From Juglans regia (taxonomy: Eukaryota > Streptophyta > Magnoliopsida > Fagales > Juglandaceae): a stretch of DNA of 64,000 nt. The notes under the pieces were generated by a model. That model saw only the letters and a program-made list of their open reading frames with translations, was not told where the DNA came from and searched no databases. The stretch spans positions 28,927,044-28,991,043 of the forward strand of contig NC_049911.1 in NCBI RefSeq assembly GCF_001411555.2. The letters are read 5' to 3'. Below, one piece after another: positions 1 to 11,790 of this stretch. The translations under genes were made by a program, and so were the position numbers. Within the stretch, counting starts at the first letter, position 1. Every line of letters begins with the position of its first letter.

Positions 1-1019
1 CATTATATCATAAACAATGTATATTTGTAATTAGAATTCTTCTATTCAGTAGTTCTATGTGTGAAGTGAATTTTAATTTTTTATCTTTTTTATTTTTTTC
101 ATATGTTATAAGGTTGATGAATATAATTTTTCTTTCTCTGACACAATGCTCAATTCAAACAAACCTACGAAACTTAATTTGACTTTTGGAGGCAATGATT
201 ATGGATTTAGCTAAAATTTAATTATGGATTTAGCTAAAATAGGCTAATTTAATTTTCATTATGGATTTAGCTAAATTTTAGATTAGTAATCTATTGCACA
301 ATGCTTGTGCACTCTACAATTATATGTAGTATTACTCTTTTTAAAATTGGCTATAAATATTAAATTCTCCAAGTTAGTGGCAAATTCAAATTCCCCTGCT
401 CCATAACGTTTCTTCATTCTAATTTTATTAGTGACTTGCATTGCTGAAAAATAGGCATAAACCTCTACATTTTTTTCTGCATTGTCGAGAAAATGCCCAA
501 ATGCCAGACGAGTAATCTAGGTTACATATAATACCAAAAAGCCATGTTAAAAAATTAATAAATAAATAAAACCATGTTCAAAATTCAACATACCTTTACA
601 TTAATGATCTGTTTCTTTGGTACCATATCAAACCCACATTTAAAAATTCATAGTCATGCACCAAATTTGTGGTTTTCGCCTGATCTTTGTCAAACTTTAG
701 GACCAGATTATGTGTCTCGTGTTTTGGGATTTTGGATCCCTCCTCTCTGTTCGACCATATACAAATTCATATTGAAGACTTACCGGCATCTTGCAATGTA
801 TAAATCGATGCAGACCATGTTGAAAACCACACATGCAAGCTTTTTCATTGTCACTTGTCAGAATTGTTACTGCGGAGATCGGTCAACTTCCCAGAAGAGA
901 GTTTTGGGTGCAAGCAGAACAGTTTCCTCGTAGTTAAAAAGTTGAGTATCGAGTCACCAACAAAAGCCAATGGCCCGTGAGATGCATGTCGTTCTCAATA
1001 CTTTTCTGAATTGTGAAAC
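1..1019. other. AT-rich intergenic DNA
   Basis: No gene is supported here. The stretch is AT-rich. Around 275-345 it holds a short segment (cttgtgcactctac followed by an attatatgtag-like end) related to the termini of the miniature element split by the LINE further right. The longest open frame (about 574-933) has no recognisable domain and no splice or promoter context. Confidence 0.6.
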
Positions 1020-1073
1020 CAAAAAGTTACTGAATAATACTAAAATACAATTATAGATTATGTAAATAACGCC
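1020..1073. mobile_element. Left arm of a miniature element split by the LINE
   Basis: The text around 1040-1073 (acaattatag, then ataacgcc) continues logically into 7578 onward (tactcacttt). The joined unit has inverted ends: the reverse complement of about 7660-7710 reads acatacaattatag...tactcattttaaaa. Two similar stretches lie near 275-345 and 11640-11790. This arm and 7578-7715 were therefore probably contiguous before the LINE inserted. Confidence 0.6.
1061..1073. repeat. Target-site duplication, left copy (LINE)
   Basis: The 13-mer tgtaaataacgcc is directly followed by a 19-base T run (the LINE poly(A) tail read on the plus strand). An exact second copy lies at 7565-7577. Confidence 0.9.
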
Positions 1074-1392
1074 TTTTTTTTTTTTTTTTTTTATGAAGAG
1101 CCGAAAGTCACATGTCCAATTGTGATTCCGTCCCAAATTTTATTAATCAACCCTCACTTGTGGCGGAGGAAAACCGTGGTTACAACCCAAGGCCTGTGGG
1201 CTACAAATAATATAATAAAACCAAAACCCAAGCCTAAAAACCAAAAAACTCAACCACTATACAAAAACCTCCAAAAAAACCTTCAAAGAACAACCTGCAA
1301 AAACAAAATCTGCACGAACATAGAGTGAGAAATAAATGATCAAATGCAAAAAAATACATACCTCTCAAACAGCCAGCTCACAAATCTTTTAA

Positions 1393-4300
1393 TCAACTGC
1401 TTCGGATTCTACGTAAGTAAGGGAGACCCCCTCTATCCAGCCTAATGTTACCTCTAATAGCAGGAGGTAACTCAGGAAGAGACAACCATGATCCCGAAAT
1501 ACCATTAGCACCCATTTTAGCTAAACCATCCGCAACCGAATTACATTCTCTATAACAATGAACAAATGAAACATTAATACCAGCTATACGACTCTGAATT
1601 TCATCCCAATAGTCTTCCATATACCATAAGCCACATCTCTGATTCTTCAACCAATTTAGAACTATCAAAGAATCTAGTTCAATTTCCACAAAAAGAAAAC
1701 CCATCAAACCAATATATCGAAGCCCATGAAGTAAACCCATTAGCTCAGAATAATTGTTCGAATGATGCCCCATAGCAATAGCAAACCCACAAAGCAGATT
1801 ACCTTTTTCATCTCGAATAATACCTCCCGCACCTGAAGGGCCCGGATTACCTAGAGAACAACCATCAACATTCAGCTTTACCCAACCTTGCTTAGGTTGA
1901 TTCCACTTTACTGGAATGACAATCTCTTTCCTCATGACATTTAACGGCATATTAAAACATTTTAAAATACCTTCATCTCGCCGATTGAACAAATTAACCT
2001 TGTTAAGTTTAACTGCAATCCAAGAAACCCAATATTTGATAGAACACCAAACTTGTTGAACCGATTCCATTATTCCTTCCATCCGGGCTTTACAACGACG
2101 GCCCCATAACCGCCAAGTAATGATTGCCGGAAGAAGACCCAACAGTTGACCAGGACGATTAGAATTCTTAGCCCTCCTATACCAACACTCCACCCTCTGT
2201 CTCCATGAACAACCTTCCACCCACGGAATTCCAATAACCACCGAACATATACGCCAAATTTTTTCAGCAAAATCACCTCCCGCAAGAATATGATTTAGAT
2301 CTTCACAAGTATAACTGGAACAACAATCACAACGGGAAACAATAGGAATACCAATTCTGCAAATTCTATCATCCACAGGAAGACAATCATGTATGGCCTT
2401 CCACATTGTGATTGAAATTTTTTTAGGAAGAACAGAGTGCCAAACCCATTTTGCCCAAGGGAAATCTGGTCCCCTCAAGCGAATACAATTCCAAGCACTC
2501 TTCGAAGAAAAAGTTCCGTCATCATTAGGAAGCCATATCAATTTATCTTTCCCATGTTTAACCCTACCCAATTGCATAATAATATCTTCAGCTTTTTGAT
2601 GCCCAACCAACTGAGCAAAAATCTCCATATTCCAACCCAACTCAGTTTTACAATCTTCCAACTTAAGATTTGGCATACCCGAAATCTGAATATTATGACT
2701 AAGAGGGGCATCATCAACCCACTTATCATGCCAAAAAAGAAGCTTACCCTCTCTAACTCTCCATTTAGAATTTGTTTGCACTAAAGGAATATTTTCCAAA
2801 ATCATCTTCCAAAAAATAGACCCTTTCCTTGGATCCACTATAGAAATATGACTATCACCAACATACTTAGCATGAAAAAAATTAGATCAAAGAGATGTAC
2901 CTTGCAAAAGATTCCAAGCTAACCTCATATGTAGAGATGTTTGCACATCTTGAAGGCTCCGAATACCCATCCCGCCTTCCGAAACAGGCTTACAAATATC
3001 CACCCAAGAATGCCATTTTTTCTTGTTTTTTCCATCTTTAACACCCCAGAAAAAGGTGCTAATAATTTTTTTAAGTTTCTCAATAACAGCTTTAGGCGTC
3101 CTTAAGATAGAAAGACTGTGAACATGAATACTTTGAAGCACATGTTTAATAAGAATCAGACGCGCCCCACTAGATAACAATCTGGTTTGCCAACCCTCCA
3201 ATCTACATTGAACTTTAGCAATCAAGTCATCAAAATAAGCAATTTTCAATCTTCCTGAAATAATAGGAACTCCTAGATATTTAAAGGGAAAAGTCCCTTC
3301 CGTAAAACCCGTGAAACGAAGAAGAGCCCGACGTCTAGAAATAGGAATCTGCGAAGAGAAAAAAATAGAGGACTTGTTTTTGCTAACTACTTGCCCCGAC
3401 CATTGTTCGTACGTCTTTAACACATCAGAAATAGTTCTTAAAGATTTTTTTCCCCCATTACAAAAAAGCACCATATCATCTGCATAGAGTAAATGAGAAA
3501 TAATGGGAGTACCCCTAGAATGGTAAAAAGGAATAATCTTACCCATATCCACCTGTTTTTTTATCATCCTTGTAAAAATTTCCTCAACAATAATAAATAA
3601 ATAAGGAGAGATAGGGTCTCCTTGTCTCAACCCACGACCACCTTTAAAAAAACCTTTGGGCACCCCATTCATAATCACAGAAAACCAAGGATTAGTGATG
3701 CATTTTTGAATTAACATGCAGAAAAAATCTGAAAACCCAAATGCTTTAAGAACATGCAAAAGAAAAGACCAGTCTACACTATCATATGCTTTAGCCATGT
3801 CAATCTTCAAAACAACATTTCCACCATGAGCCGGCTTATTAATAGAATGGATCATTTCTTGTGTAATACTAATATTCTCAAATATGCTTCGACCCGGAAG
3901 AAAAGCTCATTGTTCAGGAGATATAATTTTTGCCAATATGGGGGAAAGACGATTAACCATAATTTTAGTGCATATTTTGTAAAACACGGTACACAGGCTA
4001 ATTGGTCTAAACTTATCAAAACTTGTCGGATTATCCACTTTAGGAATTAAAACCAAGAAAGTAGCATTAAAAAACCTCGGAAGATTCTTACCTCGAAAAA
4101 ACTCTGAAACCGCATCAACAACCTCATTACCCACTATATGCCAACATGAACGATAGAATCCCGATCCAAACCCATCAGGACCTGGACTACTATCTTCCGG
4201 AATGGAACAAAGAGCTTCGTAAACTTCCTGGGATGATGGAATACGAGCCAGAAATTCATTATCACCCTGAGAAATAGTAGGAATGACCAAACCCCCCAGA

Positions 4301-5529
4301 TTCGGCTCTTCACAACAAGAACCAACCTCCAGGAATTGTGAGAAATAAGAAATAGCCCCGTCATGGATCTGTTCTGGTGAGGAAAGAATAGTACCATCTG
4401 CAAGTTTCATCTCTTTCACCACTTTATGATTACGACGACTGACCGCACGGAAGAACGTGGATGTCGCTTCTCCCTTCTGAATCCAACCTTGTTTAGCTTG
4501 TTGAGCCAAACGCTTTTCTTCCCTCTCCAACCAAACTGAAAGCTCCAATTGAGAAACCACGAGATCATCCTCTACATCTTTGATATATTCAGATTGCAGA
4601 CTAGCCTCCAAACCCCTAATACGAGCCTCAAGCTCTGCTATATGAAATTCCGTCCTCCCAAAAACATGCTTATTCCACTCTCGCAAAGCAATTCTGAGTC
4701 TTTTAAGTTTATTCATCAGCACATTTAAACTAGAGCCTCCAACCACATCCACCTTCCAAGAATTCAAAACACATTCAAAAAATTGGGCATGAGATACCCA
4801 CATTTGCTGAAATTTAAAAGAAGGATAGCCATAAGAAACAAACTGATTCTCCAAAAAAATCGACATAGGTGCATGATCAGAAGAGGTTCGAGATAAATAT
4901 TCCAATTTAGCATCAGGAAAAATATCAAGAGCCGCAGTATTAAGAAAGCAACGATCAAGCCTCGCCCATTGCCTAGATCTCCCCGAATGACCATTACACC
5001 AGGAAAAAGAATTCCCACAAAAAGGCATATCAAGAAGACCACAAGCACCCACCCAATCATTAAACTCCTCCATAGCCAAAGCTAATCTTGGCTGTCCCCC
5101 TCTGCGCTCCGAATCATTCCTAATAATATTAAAATCACCCATCACCATCCAAGGTAACTGGTGAATATTAGCCGCCATCAAAACATCCCACAGTCTTCTA
5201 CGCTCCAAATAGGAGCATTTCGCATATACAAAAGTAATGCGGACAACATTAGGATTATCAATACGAATTGTCAAAAATTGATCACCCATAAACTCAACTA
5301 CAAGATTTAATTCCTGAACCCAAAACATCCATAACTTACCTCCATCATTAACATTAGAACAACAATAATCAAACCGCAAACAATCACGCCACAAATCTAA
5401 ACGGGAATTACTTACCATTGGCTCAGCAATAACAAGAATTTAAGGAAGAAATTTAGATACCAATTTTTTAAGGCGCTTTCTTGACGTACCTATCCCCCGA
5501 GCATTCCAGTACAATAAAGATGGCTTCAT
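1393..5529 (-). pseudogene. LINE ORF2: endonuclease / reverse transcriptase / RNase H polyprotein with three in-frame stops
   Basis: One continuous frame of 1,379 codons, broken only by stops at 5440-5442 (codon 30), 3907-3909 and 2887-2889; there is no frameshift. The N-terminus has the APE-type endonuclease start (YWNARG, then AEP with the catalytic Glu, MGDFN and SDHAP). Reverse transcriptase motifs follow: KAYDSVDW, the LRQGDPISPYLF block and the YADD active site (about 3475-3486). Next is a zf-RVT Cys/His region (RCDCCSS...LNHIL), then an RNase H fold with the spaced acidic residues NVDG, SELMGL, LDS and VADGLAKM. The start is an ATG overlapping the ORF1 stop in ATGA (5526-5529). In life it would nick the target DNA and copy the LINE RNA there. 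The stops look like single-base decay (for example a Trp position in GTSL-SNFF now reading TGA). Confidence 0.92.
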
Positions 5530-7058
5530 AAATTAAGTCGGGCGGGCTTATTTACGACCCTGGAAGAACCTCTTACCTTAATACATTTCCCTTTCCTTTT
5601 TTTATTCAATTGAGAATCTGAATCCGAGACTACAATTTTATCTTTAGCTAAATTATCCGCTTCCCCGTCCGAGTCCGAATCAGAGCAAGTGTGACCATCT
5701 GAGCAATAATTCTTACGCCCAACCTCCTCAAAAACTGAAGCATCTCCTTCCTGTACCGAGGCCTCCTCCAGCGTATGTCCTTCAATATTTTCCGTATGAA
5801 AAACTTCCATAATGGGTGCAAGCATGCCGTCCATTTGCAAACCTGCCATATCAGTCTTCGAACCCGATGCCACACGTTCTTGGTCTATTCCCGAACACAA
5901 ACCTGCATGTTCATCTAGCAGCTTCGGCTCCAACAACATCCCCTCCTCAAGATCAGCCACCTCCAAATCAACGTCCATTGAACTACCAGGCCCCACCTGG
6001 TCCATAACTGGAACTATGGGAACCTGAATTATGAACCCCGGTTCACCATCAACCACTTCCTGCTCTAATTGAGTAACTGCTTCCATTCCTCTGTTTTCAA
6101 CACCATTCATACGGTCAGCATCCGATGTCTCCCTAACTTGATCATTTGGAATACGGTCCTCCACAATCAACTGCCTCCCGTCCACCTTACTAGACTCACC
6201 CTTCTGAACAAGACTCCCAGCTTTGGATTCCTTGATAACCCAGACCTGTTCCATCGTTGCCTTGTCTTTAGGATCTTTCATCTGCACATTCCGTTTCTTG
6301 CCTTCACCCTTACAAGTCTTGGAATTATGGCCTTGAACATGACACTTAGGACAGTATGCCGGCAAGGTCTCGAACTCAATAATTTGATAGAGACTTTGTG
6401 GATGACGGGGGGTACCAATCCACAACGCTTGAATAGGTTCTTTAGAAATATCCATCTCTAAACAGATTCTTGCACCATCTGTACGAGTAGCGCATCGAGT
6501 GGGATTGTCACGCTTTAGAAATCTTCCAATGGGAGCCGTAATGCTGCGAAGGAACGATTCATGATAATAGTTTGGTGGAAGACCTGGAAGCGTGATCCAC
6601 ACCGGCACACGGACTGGTTCTTTATCTTCTTGGAAATCAGTAGTCCAATGGAAAACTCTATACGGTACTCCATTGATTTCACAATTCTCACGAGCAAAAG
6701 CCTTAACAAAGTCTTCCTCCAACGCCAGTCGCACGAAGACATTCCGCGGCTTACTCATAGATGAAACAATCGGTTGGTTTGATAGACCCCATCTGGTTTT
6801 GATGAACGCTCTTATGGAATCAAGAGAGAGTCTTTGTCTGAGAAATTTCAATACTAGAGAGTATTGAAAAGGTATAGCCGAACGGTCCACTTCATCTTTA
6901 GAAAAAATAATACATACCTCTCCATCAACAAGTTTGTGAGATCGGAAAGGTACCATGACTTCAGGGATAGGCTGAGGAGTCTCCAGGATCAAGTCTGCAT
7001 AGGATCGGAGGCGAGGAGCAACCACCGAAATGGCCTGGTGGCCTTCGGTGACAGCCAT
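5526..7058 (-). CDS. LINE ORF1: DUF4283 / CCHC zinc-knuckle RNA-binding protein
   Basis: Intact frame of 510 residues starting at the ATG at 7056-7058 (MAVTEGHQAIS). The N-terminal half looks like a DUF4283 domain (about residues 60-200, with VWITLPGLPPNYY). It is followed by the zinc knuckle CPKCHVQGHNSKTC around residue 235. The C-terminal half is acidic and low in complexity and ends with a basic KKRKGK stretch. Plant LINE ORF1 proteins bind the element RNA and form the particle that ORF2 works on. It ends in TGA, which overlaps the ORF2 ATG by the sequence ATGA. An upstream, non-ATG extension of four codons exists but has no support. Although intact, it belongs to a dead element. Confidence 0.85.
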   Translation of the reverse strand: MAVTEGHQAISVVAPRLRSYADLILETPQPIPEVMVPFRSHKLVDGEVCIIFSKDEVDRSAIPFQYSLVLKFLRQRLSLDSIRAFIKTRWGLSNQPIVSSMSKPRNVFVRLALEEDFVKAFARENCEINGVPYRVFHWTTDFQEDKEPVRVPVWITLPGLPPNYYHESFLRSITAPIGRFLKRDNPTRCATRTDGARICLEMDISKEPIQALWIGTPRHPQSLYQIIEFETLPAYCPKCHVQGHNSKTCKGEGKKRNVQMKDPKDKATMEQVWVIKESKAGSLVQKGESSKVDGRQLIVEDRIPNDQVRETSDADRMNGVENRGMEAVTQLEQEVVDGEPGFIIQVPIVPVMDQVGPGSSMDVDLEVADLEEGMLLEPKLLDEHAGLCSGIDQERVASGSKTDMAGLQMDGMLAPIMEVFHTENIEGHTLEEASVQEGDASVFEEVGRKNYCSDGHTCSDSDSDGEADNLAKDKIVVSDSDSQLNKKRKGKCIKVRGSSRVVNKPARLNL

Positions 7059-7175
7059 GCATAGCCCCAATCACTCGACGTATTCTTGGAAAGAATCTTG
7101 GAGAGTTTCTTGGAGAGTTTCTATGCCTCTTTTAACGTCTTGATCGCACTTTTTTGTAAGCTTGCTATTTGCTAC

Positions 7176-7564
7176 ATGCCTAGTACTACAGATGTCAACC
7201 CAACCCAACCCAACCAACCAGCTGTTTCCTCGTTAGAAATGGAAGCCCAGCCACCCATCATGCGGCCTATCCAGCCTGATCAAACGTTCAGAGATGATTG
7301 GGTTTCATACTTTCAATATAAGCCAGAACGAGATTCCGCCAGTGATGTACGAAGTGCACTTCTAGTAGTGATGGCACTGATTGCTGCTGCTACCTTCCAA
7401 GCTGGACTCAACCCTCCCGGTGGGGTTTGGCAAGACAACAAGAACGACCATGGGGTAAATCAGGAAGCTGGCACCGCAATTTTGGGTTCTTACTCCCATA
7501 ATTGCAAAGTTTTCTTTTTCTTTAATACGCTAGCATTTTCTTCGTCCATCTACGTCATTGGGTG
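7176..7564 (+). pseudogene. Captured PGG-domain (ankyrin-repeat-type membrane protein) gene fragment
   Basis: The plus strand encodes the diagnostic PGG-domain run ALIAAATFQAGLNPPGGVWQ followed by AGTAILGSY and FFFFNTLAFSSSIYVIG, which would form transmembrane segments. Plant proteins of the BDA1/ACD6 type have several ankyrin repeats before this domain. Here no ankyrin repeats are present and the domain stops at the LINE target duplication after its second membrane segment. It lies inside the LINE insertion, antisense to the LINE. The ATG at 7176 is only the first Met in frame. It is a fragment with no expected function; its source gene is not in the window. Confidence 0.75.
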
Positions 7565-7577
7565 TGTAAATAACGCC
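7565..7577. repeat. Target-site duplication, right copy (LINE)
   Basis: Exact copy of the 13-mer at 1061-1073; it marks the 5' end of the LINE insertion. Confidence 0.9.
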
Positions 7578-7715
7578 TACTCACTTTAAAAATGAGTGGA
7601 ATTTATAATTAAAAAATTAATTTTTTTATGTAAGTCCTGTAATTACTCAATTTTTTTAAAATGAGTATGCGATACATGCACAACTATAATTGTATGTAGC
7701 ATCACTCTTCTAACT
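7578..7715. mobile_element. Right arm of the miniature element split by the LINE
   Basis: Contains tactcactttaaaaatgag and ends in ataattgtatgtagcatcac, the inverted counterpart of the arm left of the LINE. An almost parallel stretch recurs at 11640-11790. No coding content. Confidence 0.55.
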
Positions 7716-9140
7716 ATTAACAAGTTTAGTTTTTGCCTTTAACTCATATCCTAAAATCTGCTCAACTTCCGCAAGACTAGGTTCCAATTCCATCACACAC
7801 ATCGTTTCCTCCATACTCAGAGTTTTTTGTTTTTAGTTGATTGGAATTTTTTTTTTTTCCTTCTTTCAGAACCGCTACTTCATGTTTCTGTTACACACGT
7901 ATATGGACATGCTTGAATGTATATAATAGCTCTGATACTATTAAAAACTATTAAACTACACAAAGTTTTTTTTATCAAGAAGTATTTGCAGCATATCAAA
8001 TAACTTGAAAAAATGGTCTTGATCGCTGGTTATTGGGTGGGAGATTGTATTCAGCTTTAATGTTATTGGAAACAATTTGCAGTCCAGCAAAGAGAAATTA
8101 CAACTCATGCCCACATAACGTGATGTCGTATGCGTACCTGAAATCAACGTGCCATTGAAATCTAGAATTCGTTAAGTATGAATGGTTATGATTGGCCATC
8201 TTTTAGTTATACTTTTGAGGCCCCAACATCAGAGATGATTTGATTACCGTTATTAAAAATAAAAATTTCATGAACTCCAGTGATCAGCTCAAGAGACGTG
8301 TGTCTAATGTCCCTAAGCAGTGGCACCAATCCTGCCTAGGTGGTCCAAAATACGAAATCCAGAGTGGGGGGAATTAGAGCACAGAGATCACTGTTAATTG
8401 AGCCCAAATAAAATATGAGCTTTGTTACACAATCTCCACCACACTCCACACTTCATATTTTTTTTAATTTTTAATATTTTTTTTTAATTTTTTTTGAGTT
8501 TATTCTTTTTAAATTATTTCAAATTTTCTATTCATTATTTATATAATAAATATTTGATAAAAGAAAAAAATAATAAAAATTAAAAATAATGTAAAATATA
8601 GAGTGTTAAGAAGTTGTAAAGATTTTTTTTGATAAAATATATTCCAACACTTCCTCTTATTCTACCCGAAATATTATGGGCCATTGCTTCTCCCTCCCAA
8701 AACAGAGTTTTGGTACAGAAAGCCGACTGACTATTGGGCCTCGCTACTTAATCCTTTTGTGTGTCAACATGTGAATTATAGTATAAACCGATGTATTGAA
8801 TATCATTTTAGTTAAGTTATTAAAATGAAATATTTAAATATTAATATTATTTCGGAATAGTTTATGTATAATAAATTAATTATTTATGTATAAATTATAT
8901 TTTAAAATAACATTAATGCAATTATTAAAAAGTTAAAACACATATTTATAAAACTCAATAATACTTCTAAGTTCTCAATCTAACTATTTAAAAAAAATAA
9001 TTACTCATTTTCATCACGAAAATAGAAGTAAAGATTTGGTTTTAAGTCATTGAGAAAAATGGATTAAAAAAAGTTAAGAAAATAGTCTTCAAATGTGATA
9101 ATTGGAGTGAAAATTATGAAAAATTCAAAATTTTTATATT
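7716..9140. other. Intergenic, AT-rich
   Basis: I see no gene here. Long A/T runs dominate 8440-9140, with scattered short inverted A/T stretches and no recognisable element ends. Confidence 0.6.
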
Positions 9141-9149
9141 AATTACAAA

Positions 9150-9330
9150 AAAAAAAAAACGGTCGGTACGCAGAAACCAGCCAGTACGTCGAAAACCAGC
9201 CGGTATTGACCGAAACGCACCGATATGGTCGATATTTGACCCGGTACAAAACACATACATTTCCTGTACCGGTCACTACCCCGGTACGCTAAATACTGGC
9301 TGGTACGATATGAAATTCAAAACTCTGGTA
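9150..9330. repeat. Degenerate CCGGTA-rich repeat
   Basis: A compact GC-richer island in AT-rich DNA with recurring units such as ccagccggta, cccggtac, taccggtcac and ctggctggtacg in both orientations. It resembles the ends of small palindromic plant repeats. No boundaries or target duplication could be fixed. Confidence 0.45.
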
Positions 9331-11639
9331 CAAACAGGCCACTGACAATTGAGCCTCGCTACTAACACCTGTAAAATTTGGTCGATGTTTCCCTCCGAAT
9401 GTGGCTAGGAACAGGCAGATAAGTCATCTTTTAATTTTCTCTTGTAGGCATTTGATGTGTAACTTTAAACTGCTTTTTTCTGTCATATTGTCCATGCCAA
9501 AACACTTCATTTAATGATGAATCAAATCAGGAAAACATTTATAAACATCCACAAACTCAAGAAGTTTAAATCATCTCGATACACTCAATGCCTCAATGGT
9601 GAAGCAGAGTCCACATGCAAGCAATACAAATCAAAACATAGTTCAAAATCCTGTTTTATGTTCTATTTTATTGCCAAAATGACGTCCAATTACAATGGAG
9701 AAAACTTGACAACCATCCTTACCAATCTCAAGCAACACATGTTATGCAAAACACATACATCAATGATGGCAAACAAAAATAAAAGCAAACATGATCAATA
9801 AAGCACATGACACACAATATACGTAGTTCGGCAAATTGTCTATGTCCACAGAGTTGCATAAATCTTATTAATCAGAAGAGATTATAATCACGCAATCTCA
9901 ACTCACACTCAGTAAGGCTTTTTTTTTTTTGTTTGCTCTCTCACACAATATGCACTCCTTTAACTCACGGGTTGAGCTTCGGTTGAGCGACATCAAGCGA
10001 ACTCTCTATTTCTCTATTTTCTACTCACAGACCAGTCTCCACATGCAACCCAACAACACATAGATCAGGCAAGACACAATGACTACTTATTTTCCTTTGT
10101 TTTCCTAGGCTGAAAGATCCAACATGTTGTAGCATCATAATTTATGACATTATCATTTATTACAACTCTTGCAAGAGATAAGCATAAATATAAGTCAGTT
10201 CCATGGTAAATCGAAAGAGAGTTATAGCTTATCTTAGCTTATCCACAAAGACAGACACAACAATGCAAGTAAAATAAACAAAGGGCGATACTCTGCTATC
10301 TAAAGCTATACACATGCTACATACACGAGGGTGCATAACTATCAACCATAAACCATACCAATATAATAAGAAAAAAAAATTAGTTTTAACAGCTTTGCTA
10401 CCAGTATAATAGCATTGGGTATAAAGATAAAATAATAAGATAGCAGAAAATAAAACCTCTAATCATTGAACCCACAATCCATATAACAAAAAAATACAAC
10501 ATGCATTATCTCTAATCATTGAAGCCATAATTCATATAACAAAAAGAAAAATGCTACATCATGCATTACAGATTCAAACGTGCATACACTTGTAGAAACT
10601 TTGGGAAAGAGAAACGAGATGTACCAATGGTTCCAAAAATTTCATAAATGAAAGGAAAGATGCACTCGGGTGAGGTATATGGTGAAACAGTGAACATGAA
10701 ATACAACAGCTCAGAATGACAAGCACCAAACAAAAATAATTCAAATCGATCAACTAATGATAATAACAAATTGAGAAATATGGGAAGATATGTACCACAA
10801 AACAACCAATTTAGAACCCATTAACCTCTAGTTTGATCATATGCCTCAACCATGCCCCAAAATACAAACCCAAATAAAAGACAACCCACAAATCCATGCA
10901 TCAAGAGGGAACAAGTCCACACCTTGGTACCAAGCGCATGTTTGTGGAGCTCCTCCTCGGAGATGGTAACGAGCTAGGACTCGACATCTTCTCAAAACTT
11001 TTGCTTGGTTTCGAGTAACTGACTCTTTTCAAGAATCATGTTCCTTATGGTCTGGGCATGGGTGGGTGGCTGTTGCTTCGAAGACCTCTTCAACCCCGTT
11101 TATGAAATGGCGGTGATATGGGGCGGGTGGTCGGCGTTTGGCACCTGACTTGGAATTGACAAGCGGGATTGGACTCTTTGGCCTTGCGTGCATTGCACTG
11201 CGCCAAGAATTCCATACACGAGGTTGTGCATGGGTCTAAGGCATTGAACTTGATCCAAACTTCAATTAGCCTTTTTGTCTCCCTCATTGTCTCGTTCACT
11301 TTCTGCATGAAAGATTTGGAAGGGGTTATCAAAGGTGAGAGTGGAAAAAAGAGAGGCTCTTTATTAGTTAGGAAGACATATACTAACATTAGTCATTGAG
11401 TATGATTTAGACAACCGTTCTCTATGAAGATTGCAAGATTTACATAAATTAGATCTAAGACGAAATTAATTTTAAAGGCAACACGTATTTTAAAAAATCA
11501 ATATATGGAAATAATATAATATTATATAAAGAATAATATCTCTCTAATGTCGTTGATGTCCGATCAATGGGCAAGAATCTCATTTGCATTTGGGAAAAAA
11601 GGTTTTTATTAAAACGTGAGGACATGAACTGAAAGAGAA
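9331..11639. other. Intergenic repeat remnants; no confident gene
   Basis: The segment at 9815-9920 (tacgtagttcggcaaattg... and following) looks like a common dispersed plant repeat. On the minus strand, 10915-11100 would translate to a hydrophilic stretch (THAQTIRNMILEKSQLLETK, later TISEEELHKHALGTK) that looks protein-like but has two stops, so it may be a decayed gene or transposon piece. I could not name its family. The rest shows nothing. Confidence 0.4.
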
Positions 11640-11790
11640 AATATTTTAAGCATTTTAAAAAAGAATGAGGTCCATTATTAAAAAATTAGTTTTTTTTTTT
11701 ATGTGAGTCTCGTATTTACTCATTTTTTTCAAAATGATTGTGCGTTACTTGTGCACTCTATGACTACAAATATCATTTTTCTTAAATTAA
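11640..11790. mobile_element. Copy of the miniature element family split by the LINE
   Basis: Shares ttaaaaaattag, a T run, tatttactcat and the end ttgtgcactctatgactac with the arms at 1020-1073 and 7578-7715, with many differences. Boundaries are approximate. Confidence 0.45.

Larger units (their letters stand above)
1074..7564 (-). mobile_element. Nearly full-length plant L1-type LINE carrying a captured host-gene fragment at its 5' end
   Basis: The element is bounded by an exact 13-bp duplication (1061-1073 and 7565-7577) and starts on the plus strand with a T run (1074-1092), its 3' poly(A) tail. Read on the minus strand it has a 5' leader, ORF1 (5526-7058, nucleic-acid-binding, CCHC knuckle), ORF2 (1393-5529: endonuclease, reverse transcriptase, zf-RVT, RNase H) and a 3' UTR of about 300 bases. 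This is the layout of plant L1 elements with an RNase H domain. ORF2 has three in-frame stops, so this copy cannot move by itself. The 5' end is odd: about 390 bases next to the right duplication are a PGG-domain gene fragment on the opposite strand, which lies inside the insertion rather than outside it. Confidence 0.93.

Noticed and set aside
574..933. Open frame of about 119 codons on the plus strand
   Set aside because: No domain, AT-rich surroundings, no splice or promoter context; chance frame.
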